Below, piece after piece: positions 17,113-27,006 of a stretch of 39,620 nt of DNA. The stretch lies in assembly GCA_022509225.1 (NCBI GenBank), contig JAFLTM010000009.1:1-39620 (forward strand), written 5' to 3'. Positions within the stretch are counted from its first letter, which is position 1; each line of letters opens with the position of its first letter. The notes beneath the pieces were generated by a model. It had not been told where the DNA came from. It saw only the letters and a program-made list of their open reading frames with translations, and made no database searches. The translations under genes were made by a program, and so were the position numbers. The DNA comes from Muribaculaceae bacterium. GTDB lineage: Bacteria > Bacteroidota > Bacteroidia > Bacteroidales > Muribaculaceae.

Positions 17113-19932
17113 TTATTCAGTGGCAATTCCTTCCATAACTACTTGTATTCGGTTTTTCCCGTCATACAAATTTTTAATAAAATCATTAAAGTCATCTATA
17201 TCAAGATTTCTTAATGCTTCTTCATACCCGGACATAAGATCGATTTCAGGCAATCTCATCTGTAGGGTCAATTGAGAATCCCAATAAATATTCTTTCTTG
17301 AATTGATTTCGTATTGTTTGATCATTGCTTCCTTCACTTTGTTGAAGTCAGATTCATTTGCTCCGTTGGCAAGGAGATTATTCATTTCGTCTTCGGCACG
17401 TTTGATTAGAGTCTCCTGCTGATCTGAATTGGTAAAGAACAAATAGGTTAATTGCCATTCACCATTATAGGGATTCAAACGAGCTCCCGCATAAGGGGAA
17501 TAAGTGCCACCCTCCTCTTCTCTCAAAGTTTCTATGTAAATATTTGCCAATATGTCTCCCAAAATTTCTGTCATTATACCGTTTTTTGCAGAAACAGGAA
17601 CATCCTGTTGGGTATAAATATCTATTACCATGGTGGATGGGGTTTCCATCGGATATGTAAAACTTTCGTTTAGAATCCCTTTAGAAATATTTATCGGAGT
17701 TACGATAGGCGGAGATGGTTCATTCTTTGAAGGCAGAGATGCAAGATACTGTTCTATCAGAGGTTCAATAGTTGCTAAATCGATATTCCCGACGAAAATA
17801 AAAGTATATTGTGATGCATCACTCAAGACACCTTTTATTAGATCCAAACTTTCTGAATAAACAGCATTATCCAAAGTTTCTTCAGTCGGGGACTTAACTA
17901 ATGGATTGTTGTCATATTCTATCTTATTAACTGTTTTTGAAAAAATGGCTTGAGGATTTTTATCGCTGTTGGCAATTATCGGTCTTGATCTTTCCACATT
18001 TGCCTTATATGTCACTTCATCAGGATTCAGATCTGTAAATGCAGCATATATCAATTCAAAAAGATACGGCAGATCCTTGGCTGTGGAGTACCCTTGCAAT
18101 TGATCGAACATTTGTGAGATATTAAAACTCAAGCTCACGTTTTTACCGGCAAGATATTTGCTTAGAGTCTTGTTGTCAAAAGGTCCCAGTTTTGACGATG
18201 CAAATGCATCTTCCATCATAAGCACATTAGCAGCCTGACTCTCATCATAAACTTGTAATCCCCCCTCTCTATAAGCACGCATCAGTATTTCATCTCCGGC
18301 AAAATCAGTGGCTTTTAAAACCACTTTTACACCGTTAGAAAGATTAAGTACTGTTGCCCCTAAGGGATTCTTTTCTGTTTTGGATATTATTTTACCTGAA
18401 TCAGGCAACTCCGCAATTAAAGGCTCAGTGATTCTTTCATCTTCAATAGCATCATATTCAGCGTGCATTGCCTCATTAATTGTTGAAAGCATGGTTTGCT
18501 CATCAGCCAAAACAAAACCTGACCCTTGAGGAGCAGAGGTAACAACAACCATATTCCGGTCGGTCAATAATGTTTCAGCAACTTGATTCACAATGGTTAG
18601 TGGAATGGTAGGGAGAACCATATTCCATAGCTGGTGTTCCATCTCAATCCCGGGTGCAGGCTCGTTGTCGATAAACAACCTGCAGATTTCGTTTGCAAGA
18701 GCCCCGTTATTCTTTTTGTCTTTCTCGGCTAATTCTTTATCAAGACGTGACAACAGCTCACTTTTTACTCTGTCGTACTCACTTTCTGTAAATCCGGTCT
18801 TGCATGCCCTTGCCACTACTCCCATGGCATCGGCCACAGCTTTCTGTGAATCATTTTTTGCCAATATGGTTACATCAAAAGATTCTTTAGTTTTCGAAAC
18901 ATAAAAATCTCCAAATGACACCCCGGCATAAGCATAGTTGCAATCGGGACTTAACGCATATTCTGAAAGTCTTATATTGATAAGACTGGAAAGAATTAAT
19001 TCCATCATATCATTCTGAACATACACCTCAACAGTATTTCTCTGTTCCACAGGTATCTTTTCAGACTTAAAAGAAATCATAGTGAGCATATTTGTCAACT
19101 CCGGATCAGAATACGTCACATAGATTGGTGCTTCATTATCACTTACCGTTGGATAAGTTCTTTCCGCTGCATTTGCAGGCATTTCTATTGTAGAGAAAAG
19201 GTCTTTCACCTTCCTTTCCATCTCATCGGCATCAAAATCACCCACAATTATAATTCCTTGTTGATCCGGTCGATACCATTTTTTATAATAAGCTTTCAAG
19301 ACCTCAGGCTTAAAATGCATTACTACTTCCATCTTGCCGATAGGCATTTGCTGGTATTGGTATTCTTTATAAATCTGAGGGAGGATATTGGTGTACATTC
19401 TTGTATTGGCATTGTTTCTCACACGCCATTCCTCCTGGATAACACCTCTTTCCGCTTCTATTTCCGAATCTTCAAGGAGAATATCACCACTCCAGTCATG
19501 TAGCACCAAAAGAACACTATCCATCAGATTTTTATCTGTGGTGGGAACATTATTGATATTATAGACGGTTTCATCGAACGAGGTATATGCATTTATGTCA
19601 GAGCCGAATCGGATACCTTTGCTCTGAAGATAATCAAGCATCTTTTTCCCCGGATAATTTGTCGTGCCGTTGAATGCCATGTGTTCCAGAAAATGTGCTA
19701 ATCCGAGCTGATCCGGTTCCTCAAGAGTAGAGCCAACCTTTTGGGCAATATAAAAATTTGCTCGCTCTTTGGGTTCTTCGTTATGTAAGATATAATAAGT
19801 AAGACCGTTAGAAAGCACCCCGGTCTTTATTTTAGGATTCAACGGGATTGGTGTCATCCCTGTCTGGGCATAGACACCCCGCTGGCATAGAATAAATAAA
19901 AGAAGACTTATCGCAGGAAATAATTTTTTCAT
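17113..19932 (-). CDS. M16 family zinc protease (pitrilysin-like)
   Basis: A 939-residue secreted peptidase with a signal peptide (LFPAISLLLFILCQRGVYAQ). The inverted zinc motif HFLEH is at residues 80-84 in GLAHFLEHMAFNGT, and the third ligand lies in EIEAERGVIQEEW. A second, inactive M16 half follows, with GNIDLATIEPLIEQYLASLPS and SRKNIYWDSQL segments, giving the usual two-domain clam shape. Bacteroidetes periplasmic M16 proteins of this size degrade peptides. It is followed 3 bases later by the M3 gene and lies 27 bases after the 5-formyl-THF cyclo-ligase gene. Confidence 0.95.
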   Translation of the reverse strand: MKKLFPAISLLLFILCQRGVYAQTGMTPIPLNPKIKTGVLSNGLTYYILHNEEPKERANFYIAQKVGSTLEEPDQLGLAHFLEHMAFNGTTNYPGKKMLDYLQSKGIRFGSDINAYTSFDETVYNINNVPTTDKNLMDSVLLVLHDWSGDILLEDSEIEAERGVIQEEWRVRNNANTRMYTNILPQIYKEYQYQQMPIGKMEVVMHFKPEVLKAYYKKWYRPDQQGIIIVGDFDADEMERKVKDLFSTIEMPANAAERTYPTVSDNEAPIYVTYSDPELTNMLTMISFKSEKIPVEQRNTVEVYVQNDMMELILSSLINIRLSEYALSPDCNYAYAGVSFGDFYVSKTKESFDVTILAKNDSQKAVADAMGVVARACKTGFTESEYDRVKSELLSRLDKELAEKDKKNNGALANEICRLFIDNEPAPGIEMEHQLWNMVLPTIPLTIVNQVAETLLTDRNMVVVTSAPQGSGFVLADEQTMLSTINEAMHAEYDAIEDERITEPLIAELPDSGKIISKTEKNPLGATVLNLSNGVKVVLKATDFAGDEILMRAYREGGLQVYDESQAANVLMMEDAFASSKLGPFDNKTLSKYLAGKNVSLSFNISQMFDQLQGYSTAKDLPYLFELIYAAFTDLNPDEVTYKANVERSRPIIANSDKNPQAIFSKTVNKIEYDNNPLVKSPTEETLDNAVYSESLDLIKGVLSDASQYTFIFVGNIDLATIEPLIEQYLASLPSKNEPSPPIVTPINISKGILNESFTYPMETPSTMVIDIYTQQDVPVSAKNGIMTEILGDILANIYIETLREEEGGTYSPYAGARLNPYNGEWQLTYLFFTNSDQQETLIKRAEDEMNNLLANGANESDFNKVKEAMIKQYEINSRKNIYWDSQLTLQMRLPEIDLMSGYEEALRNLDIDDFNDFIKNLYDGKNRIQVVMEGIATE

Positions 19933-19959
19933 CTTATAAGGTTAACGCTGAACTTTGAT

Positions 19960-20520
19960 TTATTTTATTATAATCGTTGTTTTCTGGGTAACAATCATAT
20001 CCATTCCTACGTCATGAGCCTCTGCAGGAATCTCCTCAATAAGCTGAAACTCATATCCCACACCCACTTTTGTGGCTTTTGTCTGTTTTAGAAAACGATC
20101 ATAGAATCCCTTTCCCCTACCCAAGCGTCTGCCTCTTCTATCGTAGGCCACGGCAGGCACCACAACTAATTCTATCTCTTCGGGATCCGTAATTTCATTG
20201 CCTGTTGGTTCCTCTATATGAAAGTTTCCTAATTCAAGCCTGCTCTCTTCGTAAGGGAGCACTTCCAGATCAACACCATTTACACGAGGAAGATAAAATC
20301 TTTTACGATTTTTCCATTTCTTTAAAAAGGCATGCGTGCTTAATTCATCAGGAAGTGAGTGATACATCATTATTCTGTCTGCCATCAAGAAGGCTGCTGT
20401 CTGTTCAAGTCTGTTGAAAACCTCTTCCGCAGCAAATAGCTTATCGGCTTCAGACATGACTGCCCTGAGATTCTTTATCTTCCTCCTTATTTCATTTTTT
20501 TCAAGTGTCTTCTCTGTCAT
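19960..20520 (-). CDS. 5-formyltetrahydrofolate cyclo-ligase
   Basis: A 186-residue enzyme that converts 5-formyl-THF plus ATP to 5,10-methenyl-THF, keeping folate in active forms. The N-terminal KNEIRRKIKNLRAVMS helix, the DELSTHAFLKKW segment, the catalytic VVPAVAYDRRGRRLGRGKGFYDRFL loop and the ending VGVGYEFQL...VPAEAHD-like block are the family pattern. Its ATG overlaps the TGA of the S41 protease gene as ATGA, implying translational coupling. It feeds the same methenyl-THF pool as the cyclodeaminase encoded further down the run. Confidence 0.93.
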   Translation of the reverse strand: MTEKTLEKNEIRRKIKNLRAVMSEADKLFAAEEVFNRLEQTAAFLMADRIMMYHSLPDELSTHAFLKKWKNRKRFYLPRVNGVDLEVLPYEESRLELGNFHIEEPTGNEITDPEEIELVVVPAVAYDRRGRRLGRGKGFYDRFLKQTKATKVGVGYEFQLIEEIPAEAHDVGMDMIVTQKTTIIIK

Positions 20521-22145
20521 AACTCTTCCTTTTGGATACTTACCGGAGATTCTCCATTCTGAATTCTTGATAATGCCTCTTTCACGACATTGTCATCTTC
20601 ATTCAGAAGCTCAATGAATGCAGGATAGCCCAAAACATCCCTGGCTATCATAGCTTTGAGCTGATTAAGCAATAATTCTCTTGATTTACCTATATAATAC
20701 CACCTTGCCGGAACACCGTTTTCCACTGCAAACGACACAAAATTTTCCAGCAATACATTATCACCGGGTAAAACCTTGTTGAAACTTTCCAATGTTCTGT
20801 CGGAACCTAACATTTCCCTATATTTATCGGCCACTGTATATGCATATTTTTGAATCAATCCTCTGTTGGCTACCGACATATAGTAAGAAGTGAAGCCTGT
20901 GGTATCTTCCGGTATAAATATATCAGGCATTATACCTCCTCCTCCATAAACTTCTCGACCGTTTATGGTATAAAATACATTTTTATGATCAACCTTGATA
21001 CTGTCTGCGTTATAGAACTCCCCATGCGAATATCGATTAGCCAGATCAAGTTCATAATTCTTCAAATCACCTCGTTGATATTCTTTTTGTATTGATCTTC
21101 CGGACGGGGTGTAGTATCGGGCCACAGTCAACCTAATGGCAGAGCTGTCTGGAAGTTCCGTTTGGTTCTGTACGAGCCCCTTCCCAAATGATCTCCTTCC
21201 TATGATCAAACCTCGGTCATTATCTTGAATTGCACCGGCAAAAATTTCGGATGCCGACGCTGAAGATTCATTGGTAAGCACCGTTATCGGATAATCCTGG
21301 AATCGGCCTGAACCGTCGCTCATGGCCATATATTCATTTTCTTTTTTCCTACCTTTGGTATAGACTATCAACCTTCCCGCGGGTAAGAATTCATTAGCCA
21401 TGAAAATTGCCTGGTCCATAAATCCTCCGGCATTTCCCCTCAAATCTATGATAAATGATTCTGCACCCTGAAATTTCAAGTCATTCAAGGCATTGAAGAA
21501 TTCCATGTAAGTATTGCGTGAAAATTTTGACACTTTCACATATCCTACACCATCGCTGATTATATAGCTTACATCAACGGAATTTACAGGGATATCCCCT
21601 CTGATGACGTCATAGACATATTCCTGTTTTTGTCCATACCGACGGATGGTTAACACCACTTTGGAACCCTTTTCTCCCCTTAGATTCTTGAAAACGCTTT
21701 CAGAGGTGACATCTTTCCCTACCAAATTGATTGAGTCAGACATTATGATCCTGTCTCCGGGCATTATACCTACCTTTTCTGCCGGCCCACCGGGCACCAC
21801 CTCTATTACTTGCACGGTGTCATTTATAATTTGAAATGAAACACCCACGCCACTGAATGATCCGAACAAATCATCATTAACAGCCTGAAGTTCTTGCGCC
21901 GGGATATAAGCCGTGTGAGGATCAAGGGATGACAAAAGTTCCGGGAAGTTCGTTTCTAACAATGAATCAACATCAATCTGATCAACATAATCAGACTGTA
22001 TCAATCTTAACACGGTGCGAAGTTTTTCTTCTTTTTGGCTCAAGTTTTTCCGATTCATGTAGCGCCCTAAGAAAATACCGCAACCCATGGTCAATGCCAT
22101 CAACATGGGCAATAACACGACAGCTAAATTTTTTTTCTTAGTCAT
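20517..22145 (-). CDS. S41 family C-terminal processing peptidase
   Basis: A 542-residue serine protease of the CtpA/Tsp type. The start is taken at ATG 22145 (MTKKKNLAVVLLPML), overlapping the deaminase gene by 8 bases; a further ATG at 22175 is less likely. An N-terminal membrane anchor comes first. A PDZ domain spans roughly 90-180 (SGVGVSFQI, VVPGGPAEKVGIMPGDRII). The catalytic domain has LRGNAGGFMDQA, the serine in SSASASEI (about S297) and the lysine in FGKGLVQ (about K322), 25 residues apart as in CtpA. It should process or degrade periplasmic proteins. Confidence 0.95.
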   Translation of the reverse strand: MTKKKNLAVVLLPMLMALTMGCGIFLGRYMNRKNLSQKEEKLRTVLRLIQSDYVDQIDVDSLLETNFPELLSSLDPHTAYIPAQELQAVNDDLFGSFSGVGVSFQIINDTVQVIEVVPGGPAEKVGIMPGDRIIMSDSINLVGKDVTSESVFKNLRGEKGSKVVLTIRRYGQKQEYVYDVIRGDIPVNSVDVSYIISDGVGYVKVSKFSRNTYMEFFNALNDLKFQGAESFIIDLRGNAGGFMDQAIFMANEFLPAGRLIVYTKGRKKENEYMAMSDGSGRFQDYPITVLTNESSASASEIFAGAIQDNDRGLIIGRRSFGKGLVQNQTELPDSSAIRLTVARYYTPSGRSIQKEYQRGDLKNYELDLANRYSHGEFYNADSIKVDHKNVFYTINGREVYGGGGIMPDIFIPEDTTGFTSYYMSVANRGLIQKYAYTVADKYREMLGSDRTLESFNKVLPGDNVLLENFVSFAVENGVPARWYYIGKSRELLLNQLKAMIARDVLGYPAFIELLNEDDNVVKEALSRIQNGESPVSIQKEEL

Positions 22146-22578
22146 CGATTTCCGGGATAAATTCAGTGGAAACACCTGCTTGGTTCAAGAGGTCTATGCC
22201 ATCTGTTATTCTATATAATTTGGAAAAAACCACTCTTTTAATGCCGGCTTGGATTATCAGCTTTGAACATTCTATACAAGGACTGTCGGTGACATAAAGA
22301 GTGCTTCCGAAACTTGAATTATTACTTTTGGCAACTTTGGTTATGGCGTTTGCCTCTGCATGCAATACGTAGGGCAACGTCCTGTTGTCAGAATCTTCAC
22401 AAATGTTGGGGAATCCTGAAGGTGTGCCGTTAAAGCCGTCGGATATTATCATTTTATCCTTCACCAATAATGCCCCGACTTTTCTTCGCTCACAATAAGA
22501 ATTCTCAGACCAAATCTTCGCCATTCGCAAATAACGCTTGTCCAGAAGAAGTTCCTTTGGTTTGTCGGTTTCAACCAT
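22138..22578 (-). CDS. CMP/dCMP-type deaminase (ComEB-like)
   Basis: A 146-residue zinc-dependent deaminase, most like dCMP deaminase, which turns dCMP into dUMP for thymidylate synthesis. The zinc and catalytic residues are seen in HAEANAI (H73, E75) and SPCIECS (C101, C104). The N-terminal YLRMAKIWSENSYCERRKVGALLVKD and GFNGTPSGFPN segments match the ComEB/dCMP deaminase subgroup. Its TAA overlaps the S41 start region, and it starts 24 bases after trxB. Confidence 0.92.
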   Translation of the reverse strand: MVETDKPKELLLDKRYLRMAKIWSENSYCERRKVGALLVKDKMIISDGFNGTPSGFPNICEDSDNRTLPYVLHAEANAITKVAKSNNSSFGSTLYVTDSPCIECSKLIIQAGIKRVVFSKLYRITDGIDLLNQAGVSTEFIPEIDD

Positions 22579-22602
22579 CTGTTAGTTTTATATTTATACC
22601 TG

Positions 22603-23544
22603 TTATTCTGATAGCTGAAGGAATCTTTCTGCATCTATGGCAGCCCTGCAACCTGTGCCGGCAGCCGATATTGCCTGTCGGTAACGTGGATCGGCACAAT
22701 CCCCTGCCGCAAACACACCCTCAATGTTGGTATGCGTGGTGGCTCCCTTCACTTTTATATATCCCTCCTCGTCTCTCTCTATCCAGTCTTTAAAAATTTC
22801 TGTGTTAGGGGTGTGTCCTATCGCCAGGAAAAAACCCTCTATCTCGATATCGAACATATCCTCTTCAGGATCACCCTTATGGCTCACAATATGTGCTCCT
22901 TCAAGAAGTTCATCACCGTACAATCCTACCGTATTGCAGTGGAAAAGTATTTCGATGTTAGGGGTTTCTCTCACCCTGCGTTGCATCACATCAGAAGCTC
23001 TTAAAACTCCTCGACGAACTATAAGATATACTTTCTTTGCCAAGGTTGACAAATACAATGCCTCTTCACAGGCCGTGTCGCCTCCTCCAACCACAGCCAC
23101 ATGCCTTCCCTTATAGAAGAATCCGTCGCAGGTGGCACATCCGCTTACTCCCAACCCTTTAAATTTTTCTTCATCCGGGAGCCCCAGATAGCGGGCTGAT
23201 GCTCCCGTAGAGATTATCACTGTTTCTGCCTCCACAACATCTCCCTTTTCATCCTCACATCTGAAGGGTCGCTTTGAAAAATCAACCTTCGTTATCTTTC
23301 TTGATTTTATTTCGGCTCCAAATCTTAGGGCTTGCATTCGGAAATGTTCCATCATCTCCGGACCCCTGACACCATCAGGATAACCAGGAAAATTCTCTAT
23401 TTCAGTTGTTTGTGTCAACTGTCCTCCAGGTTGATCACCCTCATATACTATGGGTTGAAGATTGGCTCTTGATGCATATAAAGCTGCTGTATAACCGGCC
23501 GGTCCGGATCCTATGATTAAAACTTTAGTATGTATGGTTTCCAT
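22603..23544 (-). CDS. trxB: Thioredoxin reductase
   Basis: A 313-residue FAD/NADPH disulfide reductase that reduces thioredoxin in the cytoplasm. The FAD-binding GSGPAG is at 12-17, the redox-active CATC at 136-139 followed by DGFF, the NADPH-binding GGGDTA at 153-158, and the second FAD motif is GVFAAGDCADPRYRQAISAAGTGC near the C-terminus. Length is standard for the low-Mr class. It has its own promoter element at 23585-23592 and heads the long minus-strand run leading to the hut genes. Confidence 0.97.
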   Translation of the reverse strand: METIHTKVLIIGSGPAGYTAALYASRANLQPIVYEGDQPGGQLTQTTEIENFPGYPDGVRGPEMMEHFRMQALRFGAEIKSRKITKVDFSKRPFRCEDEKGDVVEAETVIISTGASARYLGLPDEEKFKGLGVSGCATCDGFFYKGRHVAVVGGGDTACEEALYLSTLAKKVYLIVRRGVLRASDVMQRRVRETPNIEILFHCNTVGLYGDELLEGAHIVSHKGDPEEDMFDIEIEGFFLAIGHTPNTEIFKDWIERDEEGYIKVKGATTHTNIEGVFAAGDCADPRYRQAISAAGTGCRAAIDAERFLQLSE

Positions 23545-23584
23545 AATTTTATTTGATATTGTTTCTTTCTATCGACTTTCTGTG

Positions 23585-23592
23585 CAAATATA
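23585..23592 (-). promoter_or_regulatory. -7 promoter element upstream of trxB
   Basis: On the minus strand TATATTTG matches TAnnTTTG. Transcription would start near 23578, leaving a leader of about 34 bases. A TTG lies 23 bases upstream, a little far for -33. This is the only good promoter I see between ftsK and the hut genes, so the run may depend on it. Confidence 0.6.
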
Positions 23593-23614
23593 ATAATCAA
23601 ATCGTTAAGTTTAT

Positions 23615-24232
23615 TCAACGCATGTCAATAACTTCAACTTTGGGATAAGATGACGCAGGATATCTGAAATCTCCCGGAGTGAATGTCAATCCAGTCTTTA
23701 TTTTATCAAGGTTAATCGAAATTATTTGTCCGGAAACGCTCACTCCCTTTATTGTTTCCGGTAAATAATTTGATTTATTGATGGTGATTACGATACTCTT
23801 ATACTCATCTCTCTTGCTTTTTGGCAATAGTTGGATTACGTATTTTTCAGATTTGCTTTCCTTGGAGAAACTCGCCTCATAGCGTTTTTCATAAAGTTTC
23901 AAATAACTTAGAGGATTGGTCTCATTAATTTCATCACTGTTAGGAGATGTAAGGGTGGTTTCTGAGGTTGACTGATTATAGGTCCACATATTTTTACCGT
24001 CATACCAAACTTTTATTCCCTCGGCTTGTAAGGAAAATCTTACTCCTTCACTTATAAACTTTCCTGAAATTTTTTTTCCGGAGAAATCAGCCCTGAAATC
24101 GGCGGTCAAACCCTTTGATGAAGTTATTTTATCAGTTGCCTTTTTCAAAACTTCCGCTGCTGTCAAAGGTTGTTGGGCATTGATAGACAATCCCAAGAAA
24201 GTTATTAAAGTCAACAATATAAATCTTTTCAT
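23615..24232 (-). CDS. LolA-like outer-membrane lipoprotein carrier
   Basis: A 205-residue periplasmic protein with a signal peptide (FILLTLITFLGLSINAQ). The mature part has the LolA-like order: AAEVLKKATDKITSSKGLTADFRADF, a beta-rich half-barrel with GVRFSLQAEGIKVWYDGKNMWTYNQSTSETTL, and a C-terminal FRYPASSYPKVEVIDMR. LolA ferries lipoproteins from the inner to the outer membrane. Bacteroidetes homologues are diverged, so the exact cargo is inferred. Its ATG directly follows the ftsK TAG with no gap, so translation is probably coupled. Confidence 0.85.
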   Translation of the reverse strand: MKRFILLTLITFLGLSINAQQPLTAAEVLKKATDKITSSKGLTADFRADFSGKKISGKFISEGVRFSLQAEGIKVWYDGKNMWTYNQSTSETTLTSPNSDEINETNPLSYLKLYEKRYEASFSKESKSEKYVIQLLPKSKRDEYKSIVITINKSNYLPETIKGVSVSGQIISINLDKIKTGLTFTPGDFRYPASSYPKVEVIDMR

Positions 24233-26926
24233 CTAATTTTCTAATAATAAAGATAAGGTCACCGGATCCATCAATACCGAGCGTGGTTTCCCTCCCTGAG
24301 CAGGTCCGACAATACCGGCCGCCTCAAGTTGATCCATAATGCTTCCGGCTCTATTATATCCTATCCTGTATCGACGTTGTATCGAAGATGTGGATGCGGT
24401 GTTTGTCTGCACCACGAGTCTTGCGACTTCTTCAAACAAAGGATCTCTCTCTCCGGAAAGGCTTCCGGCTTCTCCATCGGAATCACCTTTGCTTGTTTCC
24501 GGTTCCGGCAAAAGATATGCACCCTGTTGATAGGGCTGTTTGGCAATGTGTTCAGCTATTTTTTCAACCTCTTTTGTATCAATATATGCACATTGAACAC
24601 GATCCATCGGCCCCCCGTTGCTCACGAGCATGTCTCCTCTGCCGATCAATTGCTGGGCGCCCGTTGCATCCAGAATAATCTTGCTGTCAACCCCGGTTGC
24701 CACCTTGAATGCCATTCTTGCCGGGAAATTGGCTCTGATAACTCCTGTGATTACATTAGCTGCAGGTCTTTGAGTTGCGATTATCACATGAATCCCCACT
24801 GCGCGAGCCATTTGTGCCAATCTCGCTATCGGAATTTCAACCTCTTTACCCGCAGTCATTATTAAGTCACTAAATTCATCTATTATCACTACTATATAGG
24901 GGAGGAATCGGTGACCCAGTTCTGGATTTAGCTTATGCTCATTATATTTTTCATTATATTCTATTATATTTTTTGTTCCCGCTTCTTTCAATAGGTCATA
25001 TCTATTATCCATCTCTATTGTCAGAGAACTTAGTGTATCCACCACTTTCTCCGGCTTTGTTATGATTGCATCTTCAGCATCCGGTGTTTTTGCCAAATAA
25101 TGCCCTTCTATTTTTGCATATAAACTGAATTCAACGCGTTTTGGGTCAACCATCACAAATTTTAATTCATCCGGCCTTTTGCTATATAGAAGCGATGTTA
25201 TGATGGCATTCAACCCAACCGATTTTCCCTGGCCGGTTGCTCCGGCAACAAGAAGATGAGGCATCTTTGCCAAATCTGCCACAAAAACCTCATTACTGAT
25301 AGTTGATCCTAAGGCTATGGGAAGACTAAATTTGGTGTTTTGGAAGTCGGGCGATTTCAGAACTGTCTGCATCGATACTGTCTGTTTCTCCTTATTGGCA
25401 ACCTCTATACCAACAGTTCCCTTTCCCGGTATCGGAGCTATTATCCTTACTCCTTCAGCTGCCAGACTCAATGCTATATCATCAACCAGATTTTTTATTT
25501 TCGCAACCCTTATCCCTTTATCCGGCACAACCTCATAAAGTGTGACAGTGGGCCCAACTGTCGCCTCTATGCTTACGATAGGGATATCGAAATCCAGCAA
25601 AGTTCGTTTTATCCTTTCTTTGTTTTCCAACTGCTCTTCCGGATCCACACTAATTTTTGTAGCTCCCGGTGCCATCAGGTCAAACGGCGGGAATTTATAG
25701 GGATAATGCTCGGGGCTTTCAGAAACAGCTTTTGTAGTATTCCCTTTAACTTGAGAAATATTATTGACATTCACTATCATCTGAAAATCTTCTTCGGCGC
25801 CATTAGCAGAATTTAATTTCTCAGAATTGGTCTCCTGTTCTTCTGCTGTGTCATTCTCGAATTTCTCCCTTAATAATGTATCTTCTGCCGAGTTCTCTTT
25901 TTCCTTACCAGACTCTTCAGACACATCAACATTCTTTTCTTCATCAGTGTTCTCTATGTTATAGGTATCATATTCATGACTGTCAAGTTCAGGAAGTTTG
26001 GAGTATAAGCCGATATCACTGTTATCAAAATCCATCTCTTCAGGATCATCTCCTTCTTTTCTCGATATGTTATCATCCTCAGAAGGGACACCGGCGGCAT
26101 TCATATCCTCAAATTTCCTCATCTCCTCTATCTCACGTTCCCTTTCCTGCTGCTCCCTAAGCAATTCCTCTTTCTGTCTCTTTTTTTCAACACGTCGGGT
26201 ATTCATCCGGATTCCCCATTTCACCACATCCCGCATACATATCAGAACAAAGCAACAAACCATGAAAATACATAGTAACACTGCTCCCGTCCATCCCAAA
26301 AAGTGTATGACAAACTCATTTACGTATCGTCCGTGATATCCTCCCCAATTCACCGTTGATTGTAACCCGATTGTCAATAATCCGACAATAAGTGACAGGG
26401 TGATGAGTGCCACCAAGGCCTTTATCGTAAAATTCAAAGGTTTAAGTCGTGGTCTCCCTGTCAAAAGACGCAATCCGATTACAAATAACCATATAATAAC
26501 TACAAACGAACCGACTCCGAAGAATTCATTTATCAGGAATTCCGACAACCTTGCTCCCCCTTCTCCGGCTGCGTTAGCTATTACTCCTGCCTGACCTACT
26601 GCAGTATTGTTTATCTCTGATTGGTCGGCAATACATGCCCCGAAGTAAGACAAAAAGGCCACTGCCAGATATACTGCAAAAAATCCAAAAAACAAGCCGA
26701 TTATCCAGCGTAGTGTCTGATTTTTTACAAACTTTTGAATGCCGGCTAATTTTTTAGTTCTTACCTCTTCCTTTTCAGGTTTAGTTCTATTTTTAACCTT
26801 TGTTCTGCCGGATTTTGAATCCTCTTTTTTTACTCCTTTCACATCCCGGAAAGGAGGGAGGGTTTCCGACTGGCCACTTTCTATGGTTTCAGGGATCGTA
26901 GGACTGAAATTTTCGTATCGTTTCAT
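24233..26926 (-). CDS. ftsK: FtsK/SpoIIIE DNA translocase
   Basis: An 897-residue septal DNA pump. After a basic N-terminal tail of about 70 residues come four membrane helices (about 74-97, 138-155, 168-189, 213-231). A long acidic, low-complexity linker follows (about 245-400). The motor has Walker A GATGQGKS at 562-569 and Walker B around VVIIDEFSDL, with IATQRP and a GRGDMLV loop. The C-terminal gamma winged helix (SSIQRRYRIGYNRAGSIMDQLE) reads KOPS/FRS-type sites. It moves chromosome dimers toward dif for XerCD resolution at division. A TAAATTTG promoter lies just upstream. Confidence 0.97.
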   Translation of the reverse strand: MKRYENFSPTIPETIESGQSETLPPFRDVKGVKKEDSKSGRTKVKNRTKPEKEEVRTKKLAGIQKFVKNQTLRWIIGLFFGFFAVYLAVAFLSYFGACIADQSEINNTAVGQAGVIANAAGEGGARLSEFLINEFFGVGSFVVIIWLFVIGLRLLTGRPRLKPLNFTIKALVALITLSLIVGLLTIGLQSTVNWGGYHGRYVNEFVIHFLGWTGAVLLCIFMVCCFVLICMRDVVKWGIRMNTRRVEKKRQKEELLREQQEREREIEEMRKFEDMNAAGVPSEDDNISRKEGDDPEEMDFDNSDIGLYSKLPELDSHEYDTYNIENTDEEKNVDVSEESGKEKENSAEDTLLREKFENDTAEEQETNSEKLNSANGAEEDFQMIVNVNNISQVKGNTTKAVSESPEHYPYKFPPFDLMAPGATKISVDPEEQLENKERIKRTLLDFDIPIVSIEATVGPTVTLYEVVPDKGIRVAKIKNLVDDIALSLAAEGVRIIAPIPGKGTVGIEVANKEKQTVSMQTVLKSPDFQNTKFSLPIALGSTISNEVFVADLAKMPHLLVAGATGQGKSVGLNAIITSLLYSKRPDELKFVMVDPKRVEFSLYAKIEGHYLAKTPDAEDAIITKPEKVVDTLSSLTIEMDNRYDLLKEAGTKNIIEYNEKYNEHKLNPELGHRFLPYIVVIIDEFSDLIMTAGKEVEIPIARLAQMARAVGIHVIIATQRPAANVITGVIRANFPARMAFKVATGVDSKIILDATGAQQLIGRGDMLVSNGGPMDRVQCAYIDTKEVEKIAEHIAKQPYQQGAYLLPEPETSKGDSDGEAGSLSGERDPLFEEVARLVVQTNTASTSSIQRRYRIGYNRAGSIMDQLEAAGIVGPAQGGKPRSVLMDPVTLSLLLEN

Positions 26927-26943
26927 TTATCTGGTTTCTATTG

Positions 26944-26951
26944 CAAATTTA
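26944..26951 (-). promoter_or_regulatory. -7 promoter element of ftsK
   Basis: On the minus strand TAAATTTG is an exact TAnnTTTG match, ending 17 bases before the ftsK ATG. Transcription would start near 26937, giving a leader of about 10 bases. The GC-rich hairpin at 27007-27036 would then be upstream of the promoter, not in the mRNA. Confidence 0.6.
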
Positions 26952-27006
26952 GTAATTTTTTCCAACTCTCCCCTCTCTTTGATACTTCTTTCTTTTTTCC
27001 GATATA

